Source: Holophaga sp.
Lineage (GTDB): Bacteria > Acidobacteriota > Holophagae > Holophagales > Holophagaceae
Length of the DNA stretch: 31,326 nucleotides
Direction of reading: 5' to 3'
Assembly: GCA_031292735.1 (NCBI GenBank)
Contig: JARLGP010000105.1
Span: forward strand, 1-31,326
The notes beneath the pieces were generated by a model, which saw nothing but the letters and a program-made list of their open reading frames with translations, had not been told where the DNA came from and searched no databases. Position 1 is the stretch's first letter, and each line of letters begins with the position of its first letter. The position numbers and the translations under genes were made by a program. Positions 16,364-26,011 of this stretch are shown piece after piece.

Positions 16364-17659
16364 CTAGTTCCCGGGAAGCTGGTAGGCGTCCTTGCGGACC
16401 GTTTCCAGCGCGGCCAGGATCGCGTCCAGGTCCGCCGGGTTGGCGACGAAGCTCATGCAGGCCGACCAGAATGCGCGGCTCATCTCGCTTGGCATCATGT
16501 CCCCGGCGCCGAACACCGCGCCCTGGGCCTGGGTCAGGACCGCCGCGGCCTTCCGGCTGACCGGATCCGGGTAGAGGTCCAGGGGCACGTTGCGGTTGGC
16601 GGAAAGCCCGCTGGCCGTCCTGGCCCAGAAGGCCTGGGCCGGCGCCGAGGCCAGGTACCGGACGAAGGCTTCGGATTGCGGCGTTCGTCTGAACATGGCG
16701 AGCAGGTCTCCGGCGACCACCACGGCCCGGGCGAACTCCGGCCGGATGGCGGGGAACGGGAAGAAGTCGAAGTCCTCGCCCGGTATGAGCTTCGGGAACT
16801 GCTTGCGGATGAAGGCCTGGATGAAGGAGCCCTGGAAATGCAACAGGGCCCGGGGCGGGTCCTGGAACACGGGGGCGAAGGCGTGGCCGAAAGCGGTGGA
16901 AAGCACATAGGGGCTGCCGCCGTACACCATCGCCGGGTCGCCGGCGATCCGGCCCCAGGCCTGCCATGCTGCCCGCATCTCGCTGGAGGTCCAGGCCAGC
17001 CGGCCCTGGTACCAGTCCGTGTAGACCTCGGGCCCGTACATGCGCAGGAACAGGGTTTCCAGCCAGTCGGCGCCGGCCCAGCCGCTGGTGGAACCGCTTT
17101 CCAGCCCCATGGCCCAGGGGGTGGTGCCGCGGGCCGCAAGGCTTCCGGATTCCCCCATGAGCTGATCGAGGCTTTCCGGAACCTGGACATGGGCATCCTT
17201 CAGCGCCTGGGGACGATACCAGACCAGCCCCTTGAGGGCCGCCTTGGCGAAGATGCCGAGCAGGTGGTGGTTGGCGCTGCCGAGCGCGATCCAGTCCGGG
17301 CCGTAGGCGGCCCTGAGCTCCGTCATGTCCAGGACCGTGGCCAGGTCCACCAGCTTGCCTTGGGCCGCCAGCTCGGCCAGCTTGGCCGGACCGGGCAGGA
17401 CGGCAAGGTCCGGCAGGTTGCCCGCCGCGACCCGGGTGGTCAACACCGCATCGAGATCGCGGGTGCCGGCGAAGGCCACCCGCACCCCGGTCTGGGCTTC
17501 GAACGGCTTGACCATCTCATGGAAGGCGTCCAGTTCCTGGCCGCCCCAGACCCCCAGCACCGTCACCGTGCCGCCGAGTCCGGCGCCGGCCGGCAAGGCG
17601 GGCCCGGCCAGCGCCACCAGGGCCAGGATGGCGGACCTCATGGCCCCGCGCCAGCTCAT
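16364..17659 (-). CDS. Extracellular sugar-binding protein of ABC importer (alpha-glucoside type)
   Basis: A 431-residue family-1 solute-binding protein with a signal peptide (AMRSAILALVALAGPALPAGAG). The mature part begins VTVLGVWGGQELDAF and contains GTRDLDAVLTTRVAAGN followed by LPDLAVLPGPA, close to the AglE-type alpha-glucoside binding proteins. No lipobox Cys is seen after the signal. The ATG at 17659 overlaps the ATPase stop codon as ATGA. Upstream in-frame Met codons (17692) fall inside the ATPase gene and are less likely. The gene lies between ATPase and permeases in one operon. The ligand is inferred to be an alpha-glucoside or related disaccharide; no glycosidase gene lies beside it to confirm this. 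Confidence 0.85.
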   Translation of the reverse strand: MSWRGAMRSAILALVALAGPALPAGAGLGGTVTVLGVWGGQELDAFHEMVKPFEAQTGVRVAFAGTRDLDAVLTTRVAAGNLPDLAVLPGPAKLAELAAQGKLVDLATVLDMTELRAAYGPDWIALGSANHHLLGIFAKAALKGLVWYRPQALKDAHVQVPESLDQLMGESGSLAARGTTPWAMGLESGSTSGWAGADWLETLFLRMYGPEVYTDWYQGRLAWTSSEMRAAWQAWGRIAGDPAMVYGGSPYVLSTAFGHAFAPVFQDPPRALLHFQGSFIQAFIRKQFPKLIPGEDFDFFPFPAIRPEFARAVVVAGDLLAMFRRTPQSEAFVRYLASAPAQAFWARTASGLSANRNVPLDLYPDPVSRKAAAVLTQAQGAVFGAGDMMPSEMSRAFWSACMSFVANPADLDAILAALETVRKDAYQLPGN

Positions 17660-18771
17660 CCCGGGTTCCCCCGGGTTCCGTCCGGCGTCCATCGCCGTCC
17701 CGTTTCCCGGTCGAACAGGTGCAGCGAATCCAGCGCGAAGCGGAGATCGATCCGGGCGCCCGGCTCCGGCGCCGAATGGGCACCGGCCTTGAACACCCAG
17801 GTGTCGCCGCCCACCCCGCCGTAGACGATCACTTCGTCCCCCAAGGTCTCGACCATCTCGGCCGTGGCTTCCAGGCGCACCGCCTCCGCCGGGGCGGTCC
17901 TGCCCGGCCCGAACACCGCTTCCGGACGGATCCCGGCCACGATGCTCCGCCCTCCGGACCCGGCCGCGGCGCGGCAGAACTCCGGCGCGGGGATCGTCCA
18001 GCCGGAGCCCGCGATGGTGGTTCCGTCCCCGCTGAGGGTCGCGGCCAGCAGGTTCATGGGCGGCGCCCCGAGGAAACCGGCCACGAACACGTTGGCCGGG
18101 TGCTCGTACACCTCCAGCGGGGTGCCCACCTGCTGCAGCCGGCCGCGGTCCAGCACCGCGATCCGGTGGCCCATGGTCATGGCCTCCACCTGGTCATGGG
18201 TCACATACAGCGAGGTGGTCTCCAGCCGGGCCTGGAGCTGCTTGATCTCGGCGCGCATCCGCACCCGCAGCCGGGCGTCCAGGTTGGACAGGGGTTCGTC
18301 GAACAGGAACACCGAAGGCTTCCGGATCATGGCCCGCCCGAGCGCCACCCGCTGGCGTTCCCCGCCGGAGAGGTCCCCGGGCTTGCGCCCGAGCAGCGCG
18401 TCCAGGCCCAGGATCCCGGCCGCCTCGGCCACCAGCCGCCCCCTTTCAGCCTTGGGGGTCCTGCGGATCTTCAGGCCGAACTCGAGATTCTGGCGGACCG
18501 TCAGGTGCGGGAACAGCGCGTAGCTCTGGAAGACCATCGCCACGTCCCGGGCCTGGGGCGGCATCCCGTTGACCACGGTGTCCCGGATCGCGATGGTTCC
18601 GCCGGAAACCGGCTCAAGCCCGGCGATCAGCCTCAGGATCGTGGATTTCCCGCAGCCCGACGGCCCCACCAGCACCATGAACTCCCGGTCGCGGATCTCC
18701 AGGTCGAGGTCCTCGATGATCGTGGCCCCGCCCAATTGTTTGGAGACCTTGTTGAGGGTCAAGCCTGCCAT
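17656..18771 (-). CDS. Sugar ABC transporter ATPase, MalK/UgpC/AglK type
   Basis: A 371-residue ATPase that powers the importer. The Walker A motif is GPSGCGKST (36-44), the signature LSGGERQRVALGRA, Walker B FLFDEP, and the switch His lies in VTHDQ. A C-terminal TOBE/MalK-type regulatory domain (about 230-371) carries VAGIRPEAV. The ATG at 18771 has GGAG 6 bases upstream; earlier in-frame starts lie in the promoter region. It leads the operon ATPase, binding protein, permease F, permease G. Having the ATPase first differs from the more usual binding-protein-first order. Confidence 0.95.
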   Translation of the reverse strand: MAGLTLNKVSKQLGGATIIEDLDLEIRDREFMVLVGPSGCGKSTILRLIAGLEPVSGGTIAIRDTVVNGMPPQARDVAMVFQSYALFPHLTVRQNLEFGLKIRRTPKAERGRLVAEAAGILGLDALLGRKPGDLSGGERQRVALGRAMIRKPSVFLFDEPLSNLDARLRVRMRAEIKQLQARLETTSLYVTHDQVEAMTMGHRIAVLDRGRLQQVGTPLEVYEHPANVFVAGFLGAPPMNLLAATLSGDGTTIAGSGWTIPAPEFCRAAAGSGGRSIVAGIRPEAVFGPGRTAPAEAVRLEATAEMVETLGDEVIVYGGVGGDTWVFKAGAHSAPEPGARIDLRFALDSLHLFDRETGRRWTPDGTRGNPG

Positions 18772-18792
18772 GGCCGCTCCAGAAGTGCTCCG

Positions 18793-18823
18793 AGTATAGG
18801 TTGGATTGGCAAAAAAAAGACAA
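18793..18823 (-). promoter_or_regulatory. Promoter of the sugar ABC importer operon
   Basis: On the minus strand TTGTCT (18823-18818) and TATACT (18798-18793) are separated by 19 bases, the spacer starting with a run of T. It lies about 22 bases upstream of the ATPase start. The divergent pgi gene starts 160 bases away. Confidence 0.55.
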
Positions 18824-18983
18824 CCCAACCCATTCCAGCCGATCCGGATTTCCCCGGCTTTCCTGTGGCTGACTTTTGCCGAAGCTCGCCATGGCGCTTC
18901 CAGGACCGACGGCCCCGGGGCGGCGACGAAAAATTCGGCACGAAGCCGCCGGTTCTGCTGAAATGTACCGATAGGATCGCAAC

Positions 18984-20630
18984 ATGACCAGCAGCCTCAC
19001 CCCCCTTACCCAGCTCGCGGCTTGGCAGGCACTCGAAGCCCACCTGCCCAGGGCGCGGAACCTGCAGCTGCGCAAGCTGTTCGCCGACGACCCCAAGCGC
19101 GGGGAGCGCCTGACCGCTTCGGCCGCCGGCATCCATCTCGACTATTCCAAGCATCTGGTCAACGACGAGACCCTGGCCCTGCTGCTGCGGCTGGCGGAGG
19201 AATCCGGCCTGCGCGCCAGGATCGAGGCCATGTTCCAGGGCCAGCGGATCAACCTCACCGAGAACCGGGCGGTGCTGCACGTGGCCCTGCGCGCGCCCAG
19301 GGGCCAGGTCATCACCGTGGACGGGGTGGACGTGGTGGCCCAGGTGCACGCGGTGCTGGACCGGATGGACCGGTTCGCCCGCCAGGTGCGCGCCGGGGCC
19401 TGGCTGGGGCACACCGGCAAGCCGGTGCGCAACATCGTCAACATCGGCATCGGCGGCTCCGACCTGGGCCCGGTCATGGCCTTCGAGGCCCTGCGCCACT
19501 ACAGCCAGCGTGACCTGACCTTCCGTTTCGTCTCCAACATCGACGGCACCGACTTCGTGGAGGCCACCTGGGACCTGGATCCGGAAGAGACCCTGTTCAT
19601 CGTCTCCTCCAAGACCTTCACCACCCTGGAGACCATGACCAACGCCGGCACCGCCCGGGACTGGGCGCTGGCCCGGCTGAAGGATCCGGCCGCGGTGGCC
19701 CGCCACTTCGTGGCGGTCTCCACCAACACCGAGGCGGTGGCCGCGTTCGGCATCGATCCCGCCAACATGTTCGGGTTCTGGGACTGGGTGGGCGGACGCT
19801 ACTCCATGACCTCGGCCATCGGCCTGTCCACCATGATCGCCATCGGCCCCGACCATTTCCGCGCCATGCTGGGCGGCTTCCACGAGATGGACGAGCATTT
19901 CCGCACCGCCCCGTTCGAGCACAACCTGCCGGTGCTCATGGCCCTGCTGTGCATCTGGTACAGCAACTTCCTCGGCGCCCAGAGCGTGGCGGTGCTGCCC
20001 TACGAGCAGTATCTCAAGCGCTTCCCCGCCTACCTGCAGCAGCTCACCATGGAAAGCAACGGCAAGCGGGTCACCCTGGACGGCTCCGAGGCGGCCTACC
20101 AGACCGGGGCGATCTACTGGGGGGAACCCGGCACCAACGGCCAGCATTCCTTCTACCAGCTGCTGCACCAGGGCACCCGGATGGTCCCCTGCGACTTCAT
20201 CGCCTTCGCCCAGCCGCTGAACCCCCTGGGCCGCCACCACGACGTGCTGATGGCCAACGTGTTCGCCCAGGCGGAGGCCCTGGCCTTCGGCAAGACCGGC
20301 CACGAGGTGCAGGCCGAGGGCGTTCCCGCCTGGCTGGTGCCGCACCGCACCTTCCCGGGCAACCGCCCGTCCAGCATGCTCCTGCTGGAACGGCTCACGC
20401 CGGCGGCCCTGGGCCGGCTGGTGGCCCTGTACGAGCACAACGTGTTCGCCCAGGGCGCCATCCTGCGCCTGGACTCCTTCGACCAGTGGGGGGTGGAACT
20501 GGGCAAGGCCCTGGCCGGGAAGATCCTCCCCGAGCTGGAATCCCGCACCCCGGCCCCGGCCGAGCACGACAGCTCCACCAATGAACTGATCCGACGCTAC
20601 CTGACCCTCCACCACGGGAAGGCCCTGTGA
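18984..20630 (+). CDS. pgi: Glucose-6-phosphate isomerase
   Basis: A 548-residue glycolytic enzyme converting glucose 6-phosphate and fructose 6-phosphate. Family signatures are [14 protein letters not shown] and [15 protein letters not shown]. The phosphate-binding [13 protein letters not shown] and the C-terminal catalytic Lys region ([10 protein letters not shown]) are all intact. Length matches the long bacterial PGI form. The ATG at 18984 has AGGA 8 bases upstream. It is divergent from the sugar importer, so glucose units brought in nearby would pass through it, and a FUSC-family gene follows 31 bases later on the same strand. Confidence 0.97.
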   Translation: MTSSLTPLTQLAAWQALEAHLPRARNLQLRKLFADDPKRGERLTASAAGIHLDYSKHLVNDETLALLLRLAEESGLRARIEAMFQGQRINLTENRAVLHVALRAPRGQVITVDGVDVVAQVHAVLDRMDRFARQVRAGAWLGHTGKPVRNIVNIGIGGSDLGPVMAFEALRHYSQRDLTFRFVSNIDGTDFVEATWDLDPEETLFIVSSKTFTTLETMTNAGTARDWALARLKDPAAVARHFVAVSTNTEAVAAFGIDPANMFGFWDWVGGRYSMTSAIGLSTMIAIGPDHFRAMLGGFHEMDEHFRTAPFEHNLPVLMALLCIWYSNFLGAQSVAVLPYEQYLKRFPAYLQQLTMESNGKRVTLDGSEAAYQTGAIYWGEPGTNGQHSFYQLLHQGTRMVPCDFIAFAQPLNPLGRHHDVLMANVFAQAEALAFGKTGHEVQAEGVPAWLVPHRTFPGNRPSSMLLLERLTPAALGRLVALYEHNVFAQGAILRLDSFDQWGVELGKALAGKILPELESRTPAPAEHDSSTNELIRRYLTLHHGKAL

Positions 20631-20661
20631 AGGACCGCCCGCGGCGCCCTTGAGGCCGTCC

Positions 20662-22818
20662 ATGGACGCGCCGGTACGCTGGGTGCCGCGCATGCTGGGG
20701 CGGCTGGCGGTGCGCGAGCTGGTGGATCCCACCGCCAGCCGGGCGCTGCGCTCCACGGCGGCGTTCATGGTGCCCCTGGTGCTGGCCTTCATGGGCCTGA
20801 TCACCGGCACCCAGGCGGTGCTGGCCGCCTTCGCCGGCCACGCCATCAGCGGGATGGACGTGCGCGGCGCCTATGCCCTGCGCCTGGGGCTGCTGCTGGG
20901 CATCGGCCTGGTGTTCACCGGCTCCGCCTGGCTGGGGGCGGTGGCCGCGCCCAGCCTGGCCCTGGCGGTGCTGGCCACCGGTCTGATCGGCCTGGGGGCG
21001 GGCGCCTGGCGCCACGGCCTGGGCGAGTACGGGCCGGCCGTGGCCGCCTCGGCGGCCCTGCTGTTCTTCATCGCCCTGGCCTCGCCCCGGATTGAAGCCA
21101 CCCCGTTCCTGGCCGTCCAGGCCACCGCGGCCGGGGCCCTGGCGGGCATCCTGTACCATGCGGCGTTCTGGCCGTTCCTGGCCCAGCACCCGCTGCGGCG
21201 CGCCGTGGCCGGCAGCTGGACCGCGCTGGCCGAGCTGGCCGCGGCCATGCCGCCGGTGGACAACACGGCCGCGTTCCGCCGCCAGGAACAGATGGTGGCC
21301 TGCGAACACAACCTGCGCGCCGCCCTGGACCATGCCGCCCAGGTGCTGGCCGGGGTGCCGACCCGGACCATCCGTCCGCTGATCCACGAGCTGGAGGGAC
21401 TGAACCAGGCCGCCGCGGAACTGGCCAACCACCTCACCGCGCTCACCCCCAGCCTGGAGCGGCTCATGGCGCCGCCGGGGCCCGGCCCCCTGGCGGCGGC
21501 CTTCCGCTCGACCTTGTCCTCCCTGGTCAACACCTGCCGGTCCCTGGCCCTGGCGGTGGTTTCGCACCAGGCCGGCCACCTGGCCCGGTTCGAGGTGCGG
21601 CTGCTGCGGCTGGCCGGCCTGCTGGAACTGCTCCGCACCCGCACCGCCGCCAAGCTGGGCGACTCCCCCGAAGGCGCCCACCTGGCGGAAGTGCTCGAGG
21701 CCATCCGGCAGCACCTGCCGCGCATGCGCGCGGCGCTCCGGGCGGCCATGGAGCGGGCCCAGGAGCGCGGCCCGATCTCGTTCGAACTGTTCGACCTGGA
21801 GACCTGGACCCTGCGCCCCCTGGCGGCCGCGCTCAACTTCAGCCTGCGCATCGATCCGGCCCTGGTGCGCTACACCTTCCGGCTGGCGGCCATCATGATG
21901 GCGGGCACCGCCGCCTTCCGATTCTGGCACCTGCCGCACGGCTACTGGATCCCGTTGGGGGCCATGGTGGTGCTGCAGCCCGACTACGGCGCCACCCGGG
22001 CCCGGGCCACCCAGCGGGCCCTGGGCACCCTGGCCGGGGTCCTGGCCGGCAGCCTGCTGCTGTGGCTGCGGCTGCCGCCCTGGCCCCTGCTGGCGGCCAC
22101 CGCAGCGGCCTGCTGGGCGTTCACCTACCACATCAAGCGCAACTACGCGACCGGGGTGTTCTACATCACCCTGCTGGTGGTGCTGCAGTTCCAGGCCGCG
22201 GGCCCGGTCACCGCGGCCCTCACCCTGCAGCGCCTGGGCCTGACCCTGGCGGGCTGCCTCCTGGCCCTGCTGGCGGCCCTGAGCTTCTGGCCGGTGTGGG
22301 AACGGGACCGCTTCCCGCCGCTGCTGGCCACCGCCATCCGGGCCAACCGGGTGTTCCTGGAGCGGCTGTGCCAGGGGCTGGCCGGGGCGGCGGAGGTCAC
22401 CCCGGCGTCGGTGACCCGGCTCAAGCGCAAGGCCCAGCGCGCCAACAGCCTGGTGTTCTCCTCCCTGAACCGCATGGCCGGCGACCCCAAGATCCGCCAG
22501 GAAGGCATCGAGCGCGCCGCCGCCCTGGCCAACCACAACCAGCGCATCACCCGCGGGCTCAGCGTGGGTCTGGTGCACTTCAGCCCGGGCGCCCCGCCCA
22601 TGCCGGAGCTGGCGCCCATGGCCCAGGCAGCCGGAGCGGCCCTGGAAGCCCTGGCCGCGGTGGTGGAAGGGGCCGACCCCGCCAGCCTGGCCGGGCCCCG
22701 GGCCGGACTGGAGGCGGCGGCCCTGCCCTTGCCCTCCGACCCGCGCGGTGCCTGGGTGACGGCCCAGCTGGAGCAGGCCGGCACCGAGCTGAGCGCGATG
22801 CTGCTGCAGCCCCAGTAG
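20662..22818 (+). CDS. FUSC-family inner-membrane protein (YccS/AaeB-like)
   Basis: A 718-residue protein with two hydrophobic clusters (about residues 25-165 and 375-525). Each is followed by a soluble, helix-rich part, the layout of fusaric-acid-resistance/aromatic-acid-efflux-like proteins. The second cluster has the typical HGYWIPLGAMVVLQPDYG and the GTLAGVLAGS segment that follows it in this family. The ATG at 20662 has GAGG 6 bases upstream; the TTG at 20650 has none. It is probably cotranscribed with pgi. The substrate is unknown. Export of aromatic acids is a family-level guess and I see no sequence support for a link to the hpd operon. Confidence 0.82.
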   Translation: MDAPVRWVPRMLGRLAVRELVDPTASRALRSTAAFMVPLVLAFMGLITGTQAVLAAFAGHAISGMDVRGAYALRLGLLLGIGLVFTGSAWLGAVAAPSLALAVLATGLIGLGAGAWRHGLGEYGPAVAASAALLFFIALASPRIEATPFLAVQATAAGALAGILYHAAFWPFLAQHPLRRAVAGSWTALAELAAAMPPVDNTAAFRRQEQMVACEHNLRAALDHAAQVLAGVPTRTIRPLIHELEGLNQAAAELANHLTALTPSLERLMAPPGPGPLAAAFRSTLSSLVNTCRSLALAVVSHQAGHLARFEVRLLRLAGLLELLRTRTAAKLGDSPEGAHLAEVLEAIRQHLPRMRAALRAAMERAQERGPISFELFDLETWTLRPLAAALNFSLRIDPALVRYTFRLAAIMMAGTAAFRFWHLPHGYWIPLGAMVVLQPDYGATRARATQRALGTLAGVLAGSLLLWLRLPPWPLLAATAAACWAFTYHIKRNYATGVFYITLLVVLQFQAAGPVTAALTLQRLGLTLAGCLLALLAALSFWPVWERDRFPPLLATAIRANRVFLERLCQGLAGAAEVTPASVTRLKRKAQRANSLVFSSLNRMAGDPKIRQEGIERAAALANHNQRITRGLSVGLVHFSPGAPPMPELAPMAQAAGAALEALAAVVEGADPASLAGPRAGLEAAALPLPSDPRGAWVTAQLEQAGTELSAMLLQPQ

Positions 22819-22819
22819 C

Positions 22820-23584
22820 CTATCCCTGGCGGCGGAACACCCAGCGGTCGCCCTTGGAGGCCCCGGGGTCGAAGCGGTAGCGCTCCTCCGCGAAGCCCTG
22901 CAGGGCCTCCGGCCGGTCCAGCCGCTGGCGGATGGCGTAGCGGCACATGAGCCCCCGGGCCCGCTTGGCGTGGAACCCCACCACCCGGAAGGCGCCGCGG
23001 CTCCAGTCCTCGAACACCGGGGTGACCACCCGGCTGGCCGCCGTCCCGGGGTCCAGGGCCTTGAAATAGTCCGCCGAGGCCAGGTTCACCAGCACGGGAT
23101 CGGAACCCAGCGCGGCCTTCAGCGCGCGGGTGAGGCGGTCGCCCCAGAACGCGTACAGGTCGGCGCCCCGGGCGTTGGCCAGGCGGATCTTCATCTCCAG
23201 CCGGTACGGCCGGATCAGGTCCAGGGGGCGCAGGCAGCCGTACAGGCCGGAGAGGATGCGCAGGTGGTCCTGGGCGAAGTCCAGGTCCCCCTGCCCCAGG
23301 CTGGGCGCATCCAGGCCCCCGTACACGTCGCCATTGAAGGCCAGCACCGCCTGTTTGGCGTTGTCCGGCGTGAAGGGGGTCTTCCAGTCCTGGAAGCGCG
23401 CGGCGTTGAGCACCGCCAGCGGCTCGGAGATGCCCATGAGCCGGGCCAGCTGGTCGAGGCTCAAGGCCCGCAGCAGCTTCACCAGCCGGGCCGACTCGGT
23501 GAGGAAGCCGGGCTGGGTGAAGACGGCGGTGTGCGGCGGGGTGGCGAAGTCCTGGGTCTTGGCGGGGGAGATGACGAGGATCAT
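22820..23584 (-). CDS. yaaA: Peroxide stress protein YaaA family (UPF0246)
   Basis: A 254-residue cytoplasmic protein matching YaaA/DUF328 in length and throughout its sequence: MILVISPAKTQDF start, LSGLYGCLRPLDLIRPYRLEM core, LVNLASADYFKAL, and GFHAKRARGLM near the C-terminus. In E. coli YaaA lowers free iron during peroxide stress and binds DNA. The ATG at 23584 matches the invariant family start, and a longer in-frame reading has no support. It converges on the FUSC gene with one base between the stops. Confidence 0.93.
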   Translation of the reverse strand: MILVISPAKTQDFATPPHTAVFTQPGFLTESARLVKLLRALSLDQLARLMGISEPLAVLNAARFQDWKTPFTPDNAKQAVLAFNGDVYGGLDAPSLGQGDLDFAQDHLRILSGLYGCLRPLDLIRPYRLEMKIRLANARGADLYAFWGDRLTRALKAALGSDPVLVNLASADYFKALDPGTAASRVVTPVFEDWSRGAFRVVGFHAKRARGLMCRYAIRQRLDRPEALQGFAEERYRFDPGASKGDRWVFRRQG

Positions 23585-23694
23585 GCCCCCATCTTCCGGC
23601 AGCTCCAGGTCCGCGGCCAAGCGATCATTTGCCGTGGGGCATTCCAGCGGGTTTCCACGGCACCAGGAAGTTGCACAGATTTTTTTCATTGCGC

Positions 23695-23798
23695 TTGACA
23701 ACAACCGAAATGGCCCCAAACTACATCCGCAAATTGATCTGCTCTTAAAGGCAGGCCGTCTTGGCGCGCAGGAATATCTTCCATATGGCCTGTGAGTT
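23695..23798 (+). ncRNA. Structured leader or small RNA upstream of the chemoreceptor gene
   Basis: A perfect -35 box TTGACA (23695-23700) is followed by a region without coding potential. In it CAGGCC (near 23752) can pair with GGCCTG (23788-23793) around an inner GGAA-TATC-TTCC stem-loop. The region runs directly into a very strong terminator at 23800. The -10 element is poor (AAACTA at 17 bases), so the promoter is tentative. The RNA could be a free small RNA of roughly 120 bases or an attenuator leader for the downstream gene. It does not match a riboswitch class I know. The rest of the 23585-23908 gap (23585-23694) is the yaaA upstream region, with no gene. Confidence 0.45.
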
Positions 23799-23799
23799 G

Positions 23800-23855
23800 A
23801 AGGCGCAATAAACCTGATCCCTCCACAGGGATGGTTTGTTGCGCCTTTTTATTTT
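23800..23855 (+). terminator. Strong intrinsic terminator ahead of the chemoreceptor gene
   Basis: Stem strands AAGGCGCAA (23800-23808) and TTGCGCCTT (23839-23847) are perfectly complementary. They are continued by AAACC/GGTTT and ATCCCT/AGGGAT around a CCAC loop, and followed by TTTTTATTTT. About 20 pairs are uninterrupted except for one wobble and two unpaired bases. It acts on plus-strand transcripts only. No plus-strand gene ends just upstream, so it must stop a leader or small RNA. Confidence 0.88.
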
Positions 23856-23908
23856 CGGGTAATGGCCTTGCCCCCCAGGCCCCAGCCCACTCTTTTTCCG
23901 GGAACCCC

Positions 23909-25459
23909 ATGCCAAACTGGAACACCCTCAGTATCCGCAAGAAGCTCACACTGACCAACTTCCTGCAGACCGTCCTGGTGACCCTGGTCCTGGTCGCGGT
24001 ATCCGGCTGGATGTTGAACGACTCCGGCCAGCGGGCGCTGCAGTCCAAGGGCGCCATCCTGGCGGCCCTCTACGCGGAGTCCACCAAGGCCGCGGTGCAG
24101 TTCGAGGATGCCAGCCTGCTGGACCAGCAGTTCGACCAGCTGCTGGGGTCCGACCAGGAGCTGAGCATCGCCGCCATCGTCGTGCTGGATCCCGCCAGCC
24201 GGGCCCTGCGGGCCATCGCCCAGAAGAAGGCCGCCGGAGCGGCGGAGCTGGACACGCTCGGGTTCGCCAAGGTGCTGGCCACCCGCCCCCCGGAAAAGAA
24301 GGGCGAGATCCGCACCTTCGCGGGCTCCGGATACCAGGGCCTGGCCATCCCCGTGGAAGCCGGCGACAAGAAGGCCTTCTTCATCCTGGGGCTCAGCGAG
24401 ACCCGCATGAAGGCGGCGATCGTGCGAAAGATCGGCGGCATGGCCCTGGCGGGCGTCCTGATCCTGGCCCTGGGGTTCCTGGGCGCCCGCTGGATGGCCG
24501 GAACCCTGAGCCGGCCCCTGGAAGCGTTCCAGGAGCGGATGAAGGAAATATCGAGCGGCCACGGCGACCTGAGGGCCCGGCTGGAGGTCAAGGGGGATGA
24601 CGAGATCGCCCACCTGGCCACCCACTTCAACCTGTTCGTGGGCCACATCCAGTCGCTGGTGCTGGAGACCGTCGCCATCGCCGCCAACATCGCTTCCGGC
24701 ACCACCCAGATCGCGGCCGGCATGAACCAGATGACCTCGGCCGCCGACGCCATCGCCCACAGTGCGGAGGCGCAGAAATCCAGCGTCGCCCAGACCACCG
24801 AGACCCTCCAGACGGTCACCGGTTCGCTCCAGGTGAACCACCAGCACGTGGCCGCCGCCCTCGAGGGCTTCGACCACGCCCAGGAGGCGGCGGGCAAAGG
24901 CGAGACCGCGCTGGCCGCCTCGGTGGACGGCATGCAGGCCATCAGCCAGAATGCCGCGCGGATCAGCGACATCCTCACCGTCATCACGGAAATCGCCAAC
25001 CAGACCAACCTGCTGTCGCTGAACGCGGCCATCGAGGCCGCCAAGGCCGGCGAGCAGGGCCGGGGCTTCGCGGTGGTGGCCGAGGAGGTGCGCAAGCTGG
25101 CCGAACGGAGCGCCAAGGCCGCCAAGGAGATCGAAACGCTGATCCGCACCAGCGGGCAAAGCATCCAGACCGGAACCACCACCGTGGACGCCGCGAACAA
25201 GGCCCTGAAGCACATCCAGGCGGCGATCCTGGACAGCAACCGGCAGATGCGGGCCGTGGGACAGGAAAGCCGGACCCAGAGCGAAGCCACCAAGGGCATC
25301 GTCGGGGCCATGGGCAACCTGACCAGCATCGCCGAAGGGAACGCCAGCGCCACCGAGCAGATGGCCGCCACCATCCATGAAACCACCCGGACGGTGAACG
25401 AACTGGCCGCCCTGGCGGAGAACCTGAACACCCTGGTCTCGCAGTTCCGCACCGACTGA
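23909..25459 (+). CDS. Methyl-accepting chemotaxis protein
   Basis: A 516-residue inner-membrane chemoreceptor. Transmembrane helix 1 is about residues 16-36, with a periplasmic sensor of about 135 residues (CHASE8-like by look). Transmembrane helix 2 is about 173-198 ([20 protein letters not shown]), followed by a HAMP domain to about 250 and a long signalling coiled coil. The CheA/CheW-contacting hairpin tip is intact ([20 protein letters not shown], near 362-381, then [15 protein letters not shown]). There is no C-terminal CheR-docking pentapeptide. The ATG at 23909 has GGGAA about 5 bases upstream; an earlier in-frame start at 23831 lies in the terminator. No separate promoter is evident between the terminator and the gene. 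A secreted Cache protein follows on the same strand. Confidence 0.92.
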   Translation: MPNWNTLSIRKKLTLTNFLQTVLVTLVLVAVSGWMLNDSGQRALQSKGAILAALYAESTKAAVQFEDASLLDQQFDQLLGSDQELSIAAIVVLDPASRALRAIAQKKAAGAAELDTLGFAKVLATRPPEKKGEIRTFAGSGYQGLAIPVEAGDKKAFFILGLSETRMKAAIVRKIGGMALAGVLILALGFLGARWMAGTLSRPLEAFQERMKEISSGHGDLRARLEVKGDDEIAHLATHFNLFVGHIQSLVLETVAIAANIASGTTQIAAGMNQMTSAADAIAHSAEAQKSSVAQTTETLQTVTGSLQVNHQHVAAALEGFDHAQEAAGKGETALAASVDGMQAISQNAARISDILTVITEIANQTNLLSLNAAIEAAKAGEQGRGFAVVAEEVRKLAERSAKAAKEIETLIRTSGQSIQTGTTTVDAANKALKHIQAAILDSNRQMRAVGQESRTQSEATKGIVGAMGNLTSIAEGNASATEQMAATIHETTRTVNELAALAENLNTLVSQFRTD

Positions 25460-25517
25460 AGCCGCCCGCCGTGGGTGGCCCAGGCATTCCAACCGCCCTT
25501 TTCTCAAGGAGACATGC

Positions 25518-25976
25518 ATGCGAAACTTCCTCGCCATCCCGGTCCTCGTCGCCCTGGCCTTGCCGGCCTTCGCCCAGGCCACCCGCGACGACGCCAAGGC
25601 CCTGGTTACCCAGGCGGTCGACTTCCTCGCCCAGAACGGGCGCGAAAAGCTGGTCTCCGAAGTGGCTTCGCCCAAGGGCCGCTTCCACTTCCAGGCGGGC
25701 ACCAAGAAGGACCTCTACATCTTCGTCTACGACGAGAAGGGCACGGTCGTGGCCCATGGCGTGCGGCTGGAGTTGATGGGCAAGAACCGCTGGGAGTCCA
25801 AGGATCCCGACGGCAAGCCCTGGGTGCAGGACTGGACCCGGCTGGTGCAGCAGAAGGGCAGTGGCTGGATCGTCTACAAGGAACTGAACCCGGCCGCCGG
25901 CAACAAGGTCATGACCAAGGCTTCCTTCGTGCAGCTCAAGGACCACCTGATCATCGGCTGTGGAATCTATCAGTAG
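25518..25976 (+). CDS. Secreted single-Cache-domain protein
   Basis: A 152-residue protein with a clear signal peptide (MRNFLAIPVLVALALPAFAQ). The remaining ~130 residues look like one small-molecule-binding Cache domain (sCache_2-like), with the segments GRFHFQAGTKKDLYIFVYDE, HGVRLELMGKN, WIVYKELNP and a terminal HLIIGCGIYQ. It has no output domain. AAGGAG lies 6 bases before the ATG. It is 58 bases downstream of the chemoreceptor and probably cotranscribed, so it may serve as a free periplasmic ligand-binding partner. That link is inferred. Confidence 0.8.
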   Translation: MRNFLAIPVLVALALPAFAQATRDDAKALVTQAVDFLAQNGREKLVSEVASPKGRFHFQAGTKKDLYIFVYDEKGTVVAHGVRLELMGKNRWESKDPDGKPWVQDWTRLVQQKGSGWIVYKELNPAAGNKVMTKASFVQLKDHLIIGCGIYQ

Positions 25977-26011
25977 CCTAAGCCAGCAAGGGATGAAGGA
26001 TTGAGGGGTTG

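Noticed and set aside
20395..22578. A 727-codon minus-strand frame opposite pgi and the FUSC gene
   Set aside because: It is Gly/Gln/Arg-rich shadow sequence without domains, while the plus strand encodes recognisable proteins.
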